Source: Polydactylus sextarius (lineage: Eukaryota; Chordata; Actinopteri; Polynemidae). From it: DNA of 64,000 bases. The stretch covers positions 12,742,827 through 12,806,826 of the forward strand of contig CM028928.1 in the NCBI GenBank assembly GCA_016801845.1. The letters run 5' to 3'. Positions 23,482 through 38,400 of the stretch are shown in pieces (the first letter of the stretch is position 1; each line of letters opens with the position of its first letter). The notes under the pieces are model-generated. The model searched no databases. It was not told where the DNA came from and worked only from the letters and a program-made list of their open reading frames with translations. Position numbers and translations under genes: made by a program.

Positions 23482-26400
23482 TATTACAAAGATATGATTA
23501 TTACAAATATTTATTGTTTCAGCAATTACAACTTCAGCATTTGAACGATTATTCCCATCACAACTTGGTACGGGTCACTTTTAAGTTAATCATATCTCTA
23601 ATAATTTTAACCAGATTTTTCCTGATTACTGTGTGAATTCCTGTCTTTCACCTTTCACCTGTGCCAAATCACAGGCACCTTGACAGTTTACCCATCTGTA
23701 ACCTCGTCTACTAGTGAAAGTTCACAGGCCATCGGTGAGTGATGCCATCATACCAGACATTGTGGTAATGAGACTACAAGCTCATTAAAGTGAATGAAGC
23801 ATTACATGTGCATTAAACCCCACAGCTTGTTATAAGAGAAAAAGCCCATGTCAGTTCTTATTTTTTATACTCAATGACAGATTAATGAATATGATGTCTT
23901 TAATATATTCTGTTACATATCTCAAATTCAATCAAACATATGTAGCTTGTCATCACGGTATATCTTTTCATTGGTGCATTTATTTCTGAGGATTTCCTGC
24001 TCATGTTGTGCCCCTTTGTTTATCTTTCCATGCTATGCCATTCCACACCGGTATCTGTTTTGCATGCCACCTTTACAGAATTTACACATGGAACCACAGT
24101 ATGAATGAGTTATTGTAAAAAAAAACAAAAAAAACAAAAACCTGTCTGTCAACAGATTAATATAAAATTAAAAAGCAGCAAAAACTTCAACTTGGGGCAG
24201 TGTTTTGCATTATGGACAATCATTTCAAAATGTAAATGTAAATGATAAAAAATTAACAGGGATATCATGAATGATAATATGCAATTTCAGTCTACCCTAC
24301 AGGAAAACAGTCCAAGAACTATAACTATTCATTGTAACTGGAAAATTATAAAGCACATGGATGAAATTAACAATTAACAAATTAACAATTCATTACTCAG
24401 GAGGTGGAACAGCTAATCCACTAATCAGAAAGTTGGTGGTTTGATTCCCAGCTCCTTCAGTCCTGTGTCCTTGGACCTAATATAAAACTACATATTATAT
24501 TACCCCTGATGTATTTCTGCTGTTGATCTTTGCATCCTCAGATACACAGAAGGAAACATGGGCAACTATCCAAGTTGTTTCAAATTGGAATTGTCCTTTA
24601 AAATATTTTGCAGTTATTAAAGATTTGATTTTAAAATTTTTGGTTTTGACTACTTTCTGTTTTCTAAAGTGAGTTTCAACATTTAGCTTCAAGTAAAACT
24701 TTGTCTCACTGGACAATATTAAACATCCCTGCTTATCACTGCTGATCCTATGGCTGTGGTGACAACAAACAATCATCTTTCTCCAATTTCACCAGGAACC
24801 AGTGATCACACAACTACTGCAAATACCATATCTCCAACTGTATGGTCAACTTCAACTAAATCTTCTAACACCGCCTCAACCAATGACATCCCAAGAAGCA
24901 TCCGAATGTCTCCGGTTAAATCACTGCCTGCCAACCAAACCACGTGGGGTTAGTGTGACTCTAGCACATGATGTATATTAATGTGTACATATATTTATAT
25001 CTGTATAGCACTGAAACAAGTCTAAACCGTGTTTTAATGCATATTTGCAATCATTTTTTTCTGTTTGCTCTTTTCTTTAGGTTACCCATTAGTAAATTGT
25101 AACATCAGCCAACTTTGTTCTAACACAGGTGTGAAATATTCACCTTTTGTCTAATCAGGATGATTAGTTTTGCGCCATGTGTACCAATCATTTAATTTCT
25201 TTCTGCAGATGTTTATTTTTGGATGTTAATATCTGTGGAGGCCAAAAACAACAACGTAACTGAACAAGATGTGAAAGAACTGGTGAGAATGTAAAATGTC
25301 CCATTATCCATTTTATTGGGTTTCTGTTATCACTTTAAGTTCATGTGATTGTCAACAGCCTCCTTGTCATTACAGCCAGTATTTGTTAAAATAAACACAG
25401 TTTATACCATATTTTTTATTATGGAGCCTTATACTAAGTTTTAACTTATTGTTTTGTTTTGTTTTTTTTCCTGTACCGTCCCCAGCCACTCAGAAACAAG
25501 GAATAAACATTATTTCCAATAGCTATTTCCTCCCTTTGACAATGAGAGGAACACAAATTCAAAAGGCTACTGCAAATGATTAAGGAGACTCAGTTCACTT
25601 CAAGAATGAAGTTACGCCTATGTGTTTTAGTGGTTACATAATTTTTATACAAATGAAAACCTCTAAGGCCATTAAAATTGTTTAAGACATTGTGATCACA
25701 TAACTACATGCACACTTAAATGAAATTATCCAATATATATTGGTGTGCTGTTCTTGAATTGCAAGAATATATATCACTTTAATATCAAGGAGCAATCTCT
25801 TCCTAATTCTACTACTATCAGCATGTGTTTCCTTCTGTCTCTGCATCTTCCACAGGCATTAAATGCATTTTGTTGTGAAGGCAAAAACACCACACAGGTC
25901 AGTGTGTCACTAAAAAGGCAACATCCTTCCGCTTTTCAGAATAAAATATCTGCACGCCACAGCAAATGATTGCAACTCTTCTCTCTCTCCTTGCAGGTGA
26001 TAGAACTGACCTGTAGTGAAAAACACAACATAAGGTAAAGACATGACAGTAGGTATTTTTTGCTAATATACTCTACATACATTTCAGATTTCACCTCCTC
26101 ACAGCAGAGTGTACTGTTTTTTTCTTTTCTTTTTTCCAGAAATACAACCTGTGGCCTGATGCTGTGGCTCAGCCATGCTGTCTCAGCATGTGATCTGCAG
26201 TACAAAGCAAACACTGCGTTGGAAACAGTTGAACACAAACAAATAAAAGCAAGAATCCTTGGAGAAGTGGAGAGAGTCGGTAAGCACATGTCACACGTCA
26301 GCGTTTAAAGATTATTCATTTTTGAAGTGATAGAAGACAAACATGTTGACATGAATCAAAATATGAATTAACATCAGTCAATGATGTTCAACTGTGTCAT

Positions 26401-29400
26401 ACAACAGGAACTTTAAATCGGCTAGTTGTACAGTGTTAGTTTGTCACTGCATGATTACTACCGTTTTTATTTTCATCATGGACTGTGCCAGAAAACACAC
26501 CCACACATTCACACATAATTATATCAGTGGGAGCAGTCAGTATTTTGTTAAACATGCAAAACACCTGCATGTTTGAAGGAAAGTACAAAGTGGAATTTTT
26601 TTTTGTACATAGACACGCAAGCATGAACGCAAAAATGTGAGTGCATTTTGTAGCTTGAAGGAGAATTGCATTATTCTCTAATCTCCATGAATCACCATTG
26701 TCTAAAAAATAAAACTGACCCTTTCAGAGATTCAAATAGAGTTGGGTTGTTGTCAAGTCTGTGGACTTACGATATTCACACAATATACTAAACTAAATAC
26801 TAGCAACTAAAACCATGAATATCACCACTAATAGCAGCATCATATGGCTTCAGCTTATGCTACAAACCTAAGTAGCAAAACACAGTGCGATCTGTTTTGT
26901 AGTGATGCCCGGGTCCCTAGAGTTGAGAAGTCTCTTTCAAGGGACAGAGCCACAAGAAGTAACATTCAAAAAGAGAATTATTTGCGATTATGATTTTGTC
27001 ACCATCAGGTCGGACTGTCTGCGAGGGCCTGAACTCTAGTGGCAATTTTGTAAAGTGCACGTCTACATCTCCCCTGGATGACTTCTGTCAGTCAACCCTA
27101 AACTCCAGCCTTGAATGGTGAGCAAAAACTTTTTTTTCTATATTAACTGTATGTTTAAATGTGAGTGTAAACCTGTCCACTGTTTTACCAGCTCCATAAT
27201 AGAGCACAACTATATCAACCCAACTCCAAAACCTACAAATTCCTGTAGAAGTGAGTGCACACACACACACACACACACACACATACAGTCTGGTTTCCAT
27301 AACTTCAGGGGACATTTCACTAACTTGCATTCATTTCCTGGAGACTTTCCTGGAATTCCTAGAGATCTCAATTGTTGCTACTACTTGTCTAACCTTTATC
27401 TAAACCTGATCCTAACCTTAACCAAACCTCAAATCATGTCTTCACCTAATAACACACATTATGGTGTCCTGCTTTTTTATCACCATAAGGGAGACAGGTC
27501 CCTATAATGTGAATATGTGAACAGATGTAAATTCCCATAATGTAAGGAATACCTAGATCACACACACCACATGCACACATTATATTTACCAGAATTCAAT
27601 ATTGCTTCTGTTGCTGTAACCATATTTGTGTGTGCCTCAGGGGAAACTGCTCACTTTTGTGACTGCACCGCTTTCTGTAATTCTGCAAGTAAGTCTGTTC
27701 TTTGCCTGTTTGTTAGCATACACATGCATTGTGATATCAAGCAAACCTTGCACATGCCTATACAGTGGACATGTTTTAACAAAATTCAATGGCCAGCATA
27801 TATGTATTTGTCATAGAAGATCTGTGTTACAGAAAAATATACTTTCTGGCCTGTTTCTTAAAGTTTTATTTCTCTTTCAGACCAGTTTTTTGCTATAAGA
27901 ATTAACATCAGCAAGCCCCCTTATGACATTGAATTCCTACAAAAGGTAGGTGGAGCATGGCAAGATTGATCTATACATTCTGTTTTATGTATAATACTAC
28001 TACTAATATATACTTTCTGTCTTTATCTCACAGTTATTGTCACAGTTAAGAGGAGCCAACATGTGTACTTCAGGTTCAGGGTAAGCGTCTATCCTCTTTG
28101 GTTAATCTCACTGAAATTCATTATGAGTTTGATAGACGGGCTAAGTCTTAGCTAACCAAACTGTTATGTTAACTAGTGTTATGCTAATCATGTCTATTCA
28201 GTCTGTTTTTCTTCACCACCTATTGACAATTCTTTGTTTTCAGTTCATCATGTGAGGAAATTTCAAAATATTACCAGGTAAATCTTAGTCTGGAACTCAC
28301 AAATTTATAAACACACATTAATCTATGAGGCACTGGTGATGTTTTATAAGTATTTTCTTCTATTCTAGGGTGTTCACCTGAAATGCCATGGTACACAACA
28401 GAGGTAAACATTTTTCTTCCCTTTACCTTTGACATGCAGAGGCAGATTTATTCTAAAAATGTTGAAAACAGGCATTACTGAGTTTCTTTAGAATATTTGG
28501 GCCCATTTTGGAGAGTGATTTTAAAAAAATGTTGATGCCTCGTCTATAGGTTGTACAGCTGCATGGTGATTCTGGAGATGTCTGGATCTATCAATGCTTG
28601 CCAACTGAGTAAACATGTGCAACAATTCATTGACAGCAACAATGGCATCACAAATGAAAGTTCACTTGCACGCATGGGTTGGTCTGCATTTTTTTATTAA
28701 TCAGATTACTGCTGATTTTTCCCATTGTGAAATCTGTATTATAAATCATATTTGTGTCATCAGTGATGTGCGGTCCTCCTGGTTCTTATGTCCACGATCT
28801 GTTGGAATCCAACCTGACCTGGGTTGACAGTAACTTGCTGCCCTCTGATGTCTGCCCACCTGACCTCACTTTGTTGAAATGGTAAATGTAGAAAACATCA
28901 CTATGCCAACATCCTATATTCTCATAAATCCTTTGAGCATGTTTACAAAGCTGAATTTAGTGAAGATGCTGGATCCTCCATCTGTCTGAGAAAAGAGAAA
29001 AATAGAGAAAAAGTGTATTTTGTCGGTAGAAACTCATTATATTAGAGTATGTTACAAAAGTTATGGTGCACGAACTGGACTGGCAAGTCAAAGACATGAG
29101 AGAAAATCAGTTTTATTGTTTTCTTCCTGATTAATTAAACTATCCAAAAATGACATGAGAAAAATACCATCCTTATTTATCAATTGTATATCTACAAAAT
29201 AAATGATCCAATAAATTATTATTGTCATTTTTTATCAACAAAGAAGTGTATTAGTTAATTATTGGTTAATCTATAGTTTAACTTTTTGGGCCATACCATT
29301 ATGTCCTTTCTTGGTGAGTGTTAAATATGATGAGATTGATAGCATAAATGATATTAGAATCAGCATACAGTTAACATAGCGTAGAACATAGACCAGGGAC

Positions 29401-32400
29401 ATTTTTTCACCCTTTTTTGCTTTTTTGTATGGATTAAACGAAAGAGATGTCTATTAGTTCAGTTCAGATTCTTTTAGGTCAGTGATGTTTTTTTTTTTTT
29501 TTCCAGACAAAGAAATACATTTCAATTTCTCAGATTTTGTTTTGTTTACATTGTTTGATACTGTTTATAAATTAATTAAAGAAGAATGCCAATAGTAACA
29601 CCAGTATTTCACCAGGCCTTTAATATAACTCTGACCTAAGATAATAATGTGAAGTTCTTCAGTTGACATGACTCCTTGGATACTAAACTAAGACTTTTTG
29701 TCTGTTTTTCATAGTGAGACAAATGAAACACTGGCTGTTCTTCTTAATGATAGCTGTGAGATGGCACCTCTTACAACCAAGCACATACTCAACTCTGCAA
29801 ACCTACCAACACAAACAAACACAACTGCAAACCACCACACATTGCAAAGCACAACAAATACACTGACTGAGTCAACACTTAGTACAACTACACAGTCTCC
29901 CAATAATGTAACTACAGCTCCAAACAATTCCAAAACAGCCCTTAAGCATTCAACAAGAGATGAGAATGTCACTACAGCTCCTAACATTTCCATAACAACA
30001 TCTAATAATTCCACAACAGATAACAATGTAAATACAGCTCCTAGAAATCCCACAAGGGATAATAATATAACTACAGTTCCTAACAGTTCCACAACAACTA
30101 CCACTTCCACGACAAATTCTAACAATTCCACAACAACTTCTAACGGTTTTGAAACACCTTCTCCCAGTTCCACAACAGCCCTTATCAATTCCACAACAAC
30201 TTCTAACGATTCCACAACTTCTAAAATTTCCACACCAGCTTCCAACAGTTCCACAACAACTAACGATTCCATAATAACTTCAAACAATTACACAACAACT
30301 ACCAATTCTGCACCAACTTCTAACAATTCCATAACAACTTCTAACAGTTACATAAAAACTGACAATTCTGCACCAACTTCTAACAGTTCAACAACAACTA
30401 CCGATTACGCACCAACTTCTGACAGTTCCAAAACAAATAACAATTCCACAACAACTTCTGACAGTTTTGCAACAGCTTCTCCCGATTCCACAACAGCCTT
30501 TACCAATTCTGCAACAACCTCTAGCGATTCCACAACAACTTCTAACAATTCCACAACTACTGATTCCACACCATCTTCTGACAGTTCCACAACAACTTCT
30601 AACAGTTCCAAAACAAGTAACAATTCTGCAAAAACTTCTAACAGTTCAACAACAACTACCAATTCCGCAACAACTTCTAATAGTTACACAACGACTTCTA
30701 ATAGTTCCAAAACAACAAACAATTCTATAAAAACTACCAATTCCGTAACAACTTTTACCAATTCTGCAACAACTTCTAACAATTCCACAACAACAACTAC
30801 CAATTCCACACCAACTTCTCACAGTTCCCCAACAATTTCTAATAAGGTAACGCCAGCTTCTAACAGTTCCACAACAACTTCTAACAGTTCTACAACTACT
30901 AATTCCACATCAACTTCTGACAGTTCCACAATAACTGCTGACAGTTCCACAACTAACAATTCCATACCAACTTCTAACAATTCCACAACAACTACCGATT
31001 CTGCACCAACTTCTGACAGTTCCACAACAACTTATAGCAGTTCAACAACTAACAATTCTGCAACAACTTCTAATAAAGTAACTCCACTTTCTAACAGTTC
31101 AACAACAACTACCAGTTCCACAACAACTTTGAACAGTTCAACAACTAACAATTCTGCAACAACTTCTAAGAGTTCCACCACAACTTCTAATAATGTAATT
31201 GCAACGCCTAACAGTTCCACAACAACTTCTGGCAATTCCACACCAACTTCTAACATTTCCACACCAACTTCTAACAGTTCAGCAACTAACAATTCTGCAA
31301 CAACTTCAAAGACTTTCACCACAACTTCTAATAATGTAACTCCAACTTCTAACAGTTCCAAAACAACTAACAATTCCACACCAATTTCTAACAATTCCAC
31401 AACAACTACCAATTACGCACCAACTTTTGACAATACCACAACTACTGATTCCACACCAACTTCTGACAGTTCTACAACAACTTCTCACAGTTTAACAACT
31501 TCTAACAATTCCACAACTATCAATTACGCACTAACTTCTGACAATTCCACAACTACTGATTCCACACCAACTTCTGACAGTTCTACAACTTCTCACAGTT
31601 CAATAACAACTTCTAACAATTCCACAACACGATTCTGCACCAACTTCTAACAATTCCACAACAACTTCTAACAATTCCAAAGCAAATTACAATTCTGCAA
31701 CAACTTCTAACACTTCAACAACTAACAATTCCACACCAACTTCTAATAATATAACTCCAGCTTCTAACAATTCCACACCAACTTCTAACAGTTCTACAAC
31801 TACTAATTCCACATCAACTTCTGACAGTTCCAAAATGACTTCTAACAATTTCACACCAACTTCTAATAGTTCAATAACTTCTAACAGTTCCACAACAACT
31901 TCTAACAATTCCACAACTAACGATTCCACAACAACTTCTAACAGTTCCTCAACAACTTCTAATAATGTAACTCCAGCTCCTAACAGTTCCACAACAACTT
32001 CTGACAATTCCAAAACAAATAACAATTCTGCAGCAACTTCTAACACTTTAACAACTACCAATTCCACAACAACTTCTAACAGTTCTACAACTACTAATTC
32101 CACATCAACTTCTAAAAATTCAACAACTTCTCACAATTCCACAACTAACAATTCTGTAACAACTACCAATTCTTTAGCGACTTCTAACAATTTCACAACT
32201 ACCGATTCTTTACCAACTTCTAACAATTCCACAACAACTACGGATTCTGCGCCAACTTTTGACAGTTTCACAACAACTATCGATTCTGCACCAACTTCTT
32301 ACAGTTCCACAACTACCGATTCCGCACCAACTTCTAACAATTCCACAACATCTAACAATTCCACACCAACTTCTAACAATTCCATAACAACAACTGATTC

Positions 32401-35400
32401 TGCACCAACTTCTGACAGTTCCACATTAACTTCTGACAGTTCCGCAACAACTTCTACTAGTTCCAAAACAAATAACAATTCTGCAACAACTGCTACCAAT
32501 TCCACAACAACTTCTAATTATTTAACTCCAGCTTCTAACTATTCCACACCAACTTCTAACAGTTCTGCAACTACCAATTCCACATCACCTTCTGACAGTT
32601 TCAAAACAACTTCTAACAATTTCACACCAATTTCTAACAGTTCAACAACTTCTGACAATTACACAACAACTTCTAACAATTCCACAACAACTACCGATTC
32701 TACACCAACTTCTGGCAGTTCCACAATAACCTCTACTAGTTCCAAAACAAATAACAATTCTGCAACAACTTCTAACAGTTCAATAACTATCAATTTCACA
32801 ACAACTTCTAACACTTCCACAACTTCTAACAATTCCCAAACAAATATCAATTCTGTCACAACTTCTAACAGTTCCAAAAACACTAATAATTCTATAACAA
32901 CTACCAATTCCATAACACTTTCTACTAATTCCACACCACCTTCTAACAGTTCCACAAGAACTTCTAATAATGTAACTCCAGCTTCTAACAAGTCCATACC
33001 AACTTCTAACAGTTCTGCAACTACTAATTCCACATCAATTTCTGACAGTTCCACAACAACTTCTAACAATTCCACAACTAACAATTCTTCAACAACTTCT
33101 AACAGTTCTATAACAACTTCTGACAATCCCACAATAACTAATGATTCCACAACAACTTCTGACAGTTCCTCAAAAACTTTTAATAATGTAACTACGCATC
33201 CTAACAGTTCCACAATACCTTCTGGCAATTCCACAAATTCTAACACTCCCAAAACAACTAACAGTTCCACAACAACTTCTAACCTTTCCCCAACAACTTC
33301 TGAAAGTTCCAGAACTTCTAACAATTCCAAAACAACTAACAGTTCCGCAATAACTTCTAACAGTTTGACAACAACTACTAATTCCACAACAACTTCTCAC
33401 AGTTCCGCAACAACTTCTAATAATGAAACTCCAGCTCCTAACAATTCCGCACCAACTTCTAACAGTTCCACAACAACTTCTAATAATATAACTCCAGCTT
33501 CTAACAATTCCACACCAACTTCCAACAGTTCTACAACTACTAATTTCACATCAACTTCTGACAGTTCCAAAATGACTTCTAACAATTCCACAACAACTTC
33601 TAACAGTTCAATAACTTCTAACAGTTCCACAACAACTTCTAACAATTCCACAACTAACAGTTCCACAACAACTTCTAACAATTCCACAACTAACAATTCC
33701 ACAACAACTTCTAACAATTCCTCAACAACTTCTAATAATGAAACTCCAGCTCCTAACAGTTCCACAACAACTTCTAATAATATAACTCTAGCTTCTAACA
33801 ATTCCACAACAACTTCTAACAGTTCTACAACTACTTCTAATAATGTAACTCCAACTCCTAACAGTTCCACGTCTGACAATTCCACAACAACTTCTAACAG
33901 TTCCACAATTTTTAACAGTTTCAAAACAACTAACAGTTCCACAACAACTGACAATTCTATAACAACTTCTAACAATTCCACAACAATTACTAACAGTTCC
34001 ATAGCAATTACTAGCAATTCCACAACAACTACCAACCCTGCAATAATTTCTAACAGTTCCACAAATGACAATTCCACACCAACTTCTGATAATTCCACAA
34101 CGTCTAACAGTTCAAAAACAATTAACAGTTCCACAACTTCTAACAATTCCTCAACAACTTCTAACAGTTCCATAACAACTTATAACAGTTCAACAACGAC
34201 CAATTCCACAACAACTTATAACAGTTCCTCAACAACTTCTAATAATGTAACTCCAGCTCCTAACAGTTCCACGTCTGACAATTCCACAACTTCTAACAGT
34301 TCGACAATTTTTAACAGTTCCAAAACAACTAACAGTTCCACAACAACTGACAGTTCTATAACAACTTATAACAGTTCCATAACAACTTATAACAGTTCAA
34401 CAACGACCAATTCCACAACAACTTTTAACAGTTCCTCAACAACTTCTAATAATGTAACTCCAGCTCCTCGCAATTCCACAACAACTTCTAACAGTTCCAC
34501 AACAACTAATGATTCTGCAACAACTTCTAATAATGTTACTCCATCTCCTAACAGTTCCACGTCTGACAATTCCACAACAACTTCTAACAATTCCAAAATG
34601 TTTAACAGTTCCAAAACAACTAACAGTTCCACAACAACTTCTGACAATTCTATAACAACTTCTAACAATTCCACAACAACTTCTAACAGTTCCATAGCAA
34701 CTACCAGCAATTCCACAACAACTACCAATCCTGCAATAATTTCTAACAGTTCCACAAATGACAATTCCACAACAACTTTTGATAATTCCACAACAACGTC
34801 TAACAGTTCAAAACAATTAACAGTTTCACAACTTCTAACAATTCCACAACAACTTCTAACAGTTCCATAACAACTTCTAACAGTTCAACAACTACCAATT
34901 CCACAACAACTTCTAACAGTTCCTCAACAACTTCTAATAATGTAACTCCAGCTCCTCGCAATTCCACAACAACTTCTAACAGTTCCACAACAACTAATGA
35001 TTCTGCAACAACTTCTAATAATGTTACTCCATCTCCTAACAGTTCCACGTCTGACAATTCCACAACAACTTCTAACAATTCCAAAATGTTTAACAGTTCC
35101 AAAACAACTAACAGTTCCACAACAACTTCTGACAATTCTATAACAACTTCTAACAATTCCACAACAACTTCTAACAGTTCCATAGCAACTACCAGCAATT
35201 CCACAACAACTACCAATCCTGCAATAATTTCTAACAGTTCCACAAATGACAATTCCACAACAACTTCTGATAATTCCACAACAACGTCTAACAGTTCAAA
35301 ACAATTAACAGTTTCACAACTTCTAACAATTCCACAACAACTTCTAACAGTTCCATAACAACTTCTAACAGTTCAACAACTACCAATTCCACAACAACTT

Positions 35401-38400
35401 CTAACAGTTCCTCAACAACTTCTAATAATGTAACTCCAGCTCCTCGCAATTCCACAACAACTTCTAACAGTTCCACAACAACTAATGATTCTGCAACAAC
35501 TTCTAATAATGTTACTCCATCTCCTAACAGTTCCACGTCTGACAATTCCACAACAACTTCTAACAATTCCAAAATGTTTAACAGTTCCAAAACAACTAAC
35601 AGTTCCACAACAACTTCTGACAATTCTATAACAACTTCTAACAATTCCACAACAACTTCTAACAGTTCCATAGCAACTACCAGCAATTCCACAACAACTA
35701 CCAATCCTGCAATAATTTCTAACAGTTCCACAAATGACAATTCCACAACAACTTCTGATAATTCCACAACAACGTCTAACAGTTCAAAAACAATTAACAG
35801 TTTCACAACTTCTAACAATTCCACAACAACTTCTAACAGTTCCATAACAACTTCTAACAGTTCAACAACTACCAATTCCACAACAACTTCTAACAGTTCC
35901 TCAACAACTTCTAATAATGTAACTCCAGCTCCTCGCAATTCCACAACAACTTCTAACAGTTCCACAACAACTAATGATTCTGCAACAACTTCTAATAATG
36001 TTACTCCATCTCCTAACAGTTCCACGTCTGACAATTCCACAACAACTTCTAACAATTCCAAAATGTTTAACAGTTCCAAAACAACTAACAGTTCCACAAC
36101 AACTTCTGACAATTCTATAACAACTTCTAACAATTCCACAACAACTTCTAACAGTTCCATAGCAACTACCAGCAATTCCACAACAACTACCAATCCTGCA
36201 ATAATTTCTAACAGTTCCACAAATGACAATTCCACAACAACTTCTGATAATTCCACAACAACGTCTAACAGTTCAAAAACAATTAACAGTTTCACAACTT
36301 CTAACAATTCCACAACAACTTCTAACAGTTCCATAACAACTTCTAACAGTTCAACAACTACCAATTCCACAACAACTTCTAACAGTTCCTCAACAACTTC
36401 TAATAATGTAACTCCAGCTCCTCGCAATTCCACAACAACTTCTAACAGTTCCACAACAACTAATGATTCTGCAACAACTTCTAATAATGTTACTCCATCT
36501 CCTAACAGTTCCACGCCTGACAATTCCACAACAACTTCTAACAATTCCAAAATGTTTAACAGTTCCAAAACAACTAACAGTTCCACAACAACTTCTGACA
36601 ATTCTATAACAACTTCTAACAATTCCACAACAACTTCTAACAGTTCCATAGCAACTACCAGCAATTCCACAACAACTACCAATCCTGCAATAATTTCTAA
36701 CAGTTCCACAAATGACAATTCCACAACAACTTCTGATAATTCCACAACAACGTCTAACAGTTCAAAAACAATTAACAGTTTCACAACTTCTAACAATTCC
36801 ACAACAACTTCTAACAGTTCCATAACAACTTCTAACAGTTCAACAACTACCAATTCCACAACAACTTCTAACAGTTCCTCAACAACTTCTAATAATGTAA
36901 CTCCAGCTCCTCGCAATTCCACAACAACTTCTAATAGTTCCACAACAACTAATGATTCTGCAACAACTTCTAATAATGTTACTCCATCTCCTAACAGTTC
37001 CACGTCTGACAATTCCACAACAACTTCTAACAATTCCAAAATGTTTAACAGTTCCAAAACAACTAACAGTTCCACAACAACTTCTGACAATTCTATAACA
37101 ACTTCTAACAATTCCACAACAACTTCTAACAGTTCCATAGCAACTACCAGCAATTCCACAACAACTACCAATCCTGCAATAATTTCTAACAGTTCCACAA
37201 ATGACAATTCCACAACAACTTCTGATAATTATACAACAACTTCTAACAGTTCAAAAACGATTAACAGTTTCACAACTTCTAACAATTCCACAACAACTTC
37301 TAACAGTTCCATAACAACTTCTAACAGTTCAACAACTACCAATTCCACAACAACTTCTAACAGTTCCTCAACAACTTCTAATAATGTAACTCCAGCTCCT
37401 CGCAATTCCACAACAACTTCTAACAGTTCCACAACAACTAATGATTCTGCAACAACTTCTAATAATGTTACTCCATCTCCTAACAGTTCCACGTCTGACA
37501 ATTCCACAACAACTTCTAACAATTCCAAAATGTTTAACAGTTCCAAAACAACTAACAGTTCCACAACAACTTCTGACAATTCTATAACAACTTCTAACAA
37601 TTCCACAACAACTTCTAACAGTTCCATAGCAACTACCAGCAATTCCACAACAACTACCAATCCTGCAATAATTTCTAACAGTTCCACAAATGACAATTCC
37701 ACAACAACTTCTGATAATTCCACAACAACGTCTAACAGTTCAAAAACAATTAACAGTTTCACAACTTCTAACAATTCCACAACAACTTCTAACAGTTCCA
37801 TAACAACTTCTAACAGTTCAACAACTACCAATTCCACAACAACTTCTAACAGTTCCTCAACAACTTCTAATAATGTAACTCCAGCTCCTCGCAATTCCAC
37901 AACAACTTCTAACAGTTCCACAACAACTAATGATTCTGCAACAACTTCTAATAATGTTACTCCATCTCCTAACAGTTCCACGTCTGACAATTCCACAACA
38001 ACTTCTAACAATTCCAAAATGTTTAACAGTTCCAAAACAACTAACAGTTCCACAACAACTTCTGACAATTCTATAACAACTTCTAACAATTCCACAACAA
38101 CTTCTAACAGTTCCATAGCAACTACCAGCAATTCCACAACAACTACCAATCCTGCAATAATTTCTAACAGTTCCACAAACGACAATTCCACAACAACTTC
38201 TGATAATTCCACAACAACTTCTAACAGTTCCATAACAACTTCTAACAGTTTCACAACAACTAATGATTCTGCAACAAGTTCTAATAATGTAACTACAGCT
38301 CCTAATAGTTCCACGTCAAACAATTCCACAACTTCTAACAGTTCCACAATTTTTAACAGTTCCAAAACAACTAACAGTTCCACAACAACTTCTGACAGTT

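Noticed and set aside
35288..37213. 641-codon open frame on the - strand (Leu/Val/Glu-rich), with several similar ones from 29.7 to 39.9 kb
   Set aside because: Pure antisense shadow of the Ser/Thr/Asn repeat: the reverse complements of its codons rarely give stops. No start context, splice sites or family resemblance.
34385..38222. Regular repeats resembling a CRISPR array
   Set aside because: Units are 489 bp, adjoin without unique spacers, are coding, and sit in an animal gene.
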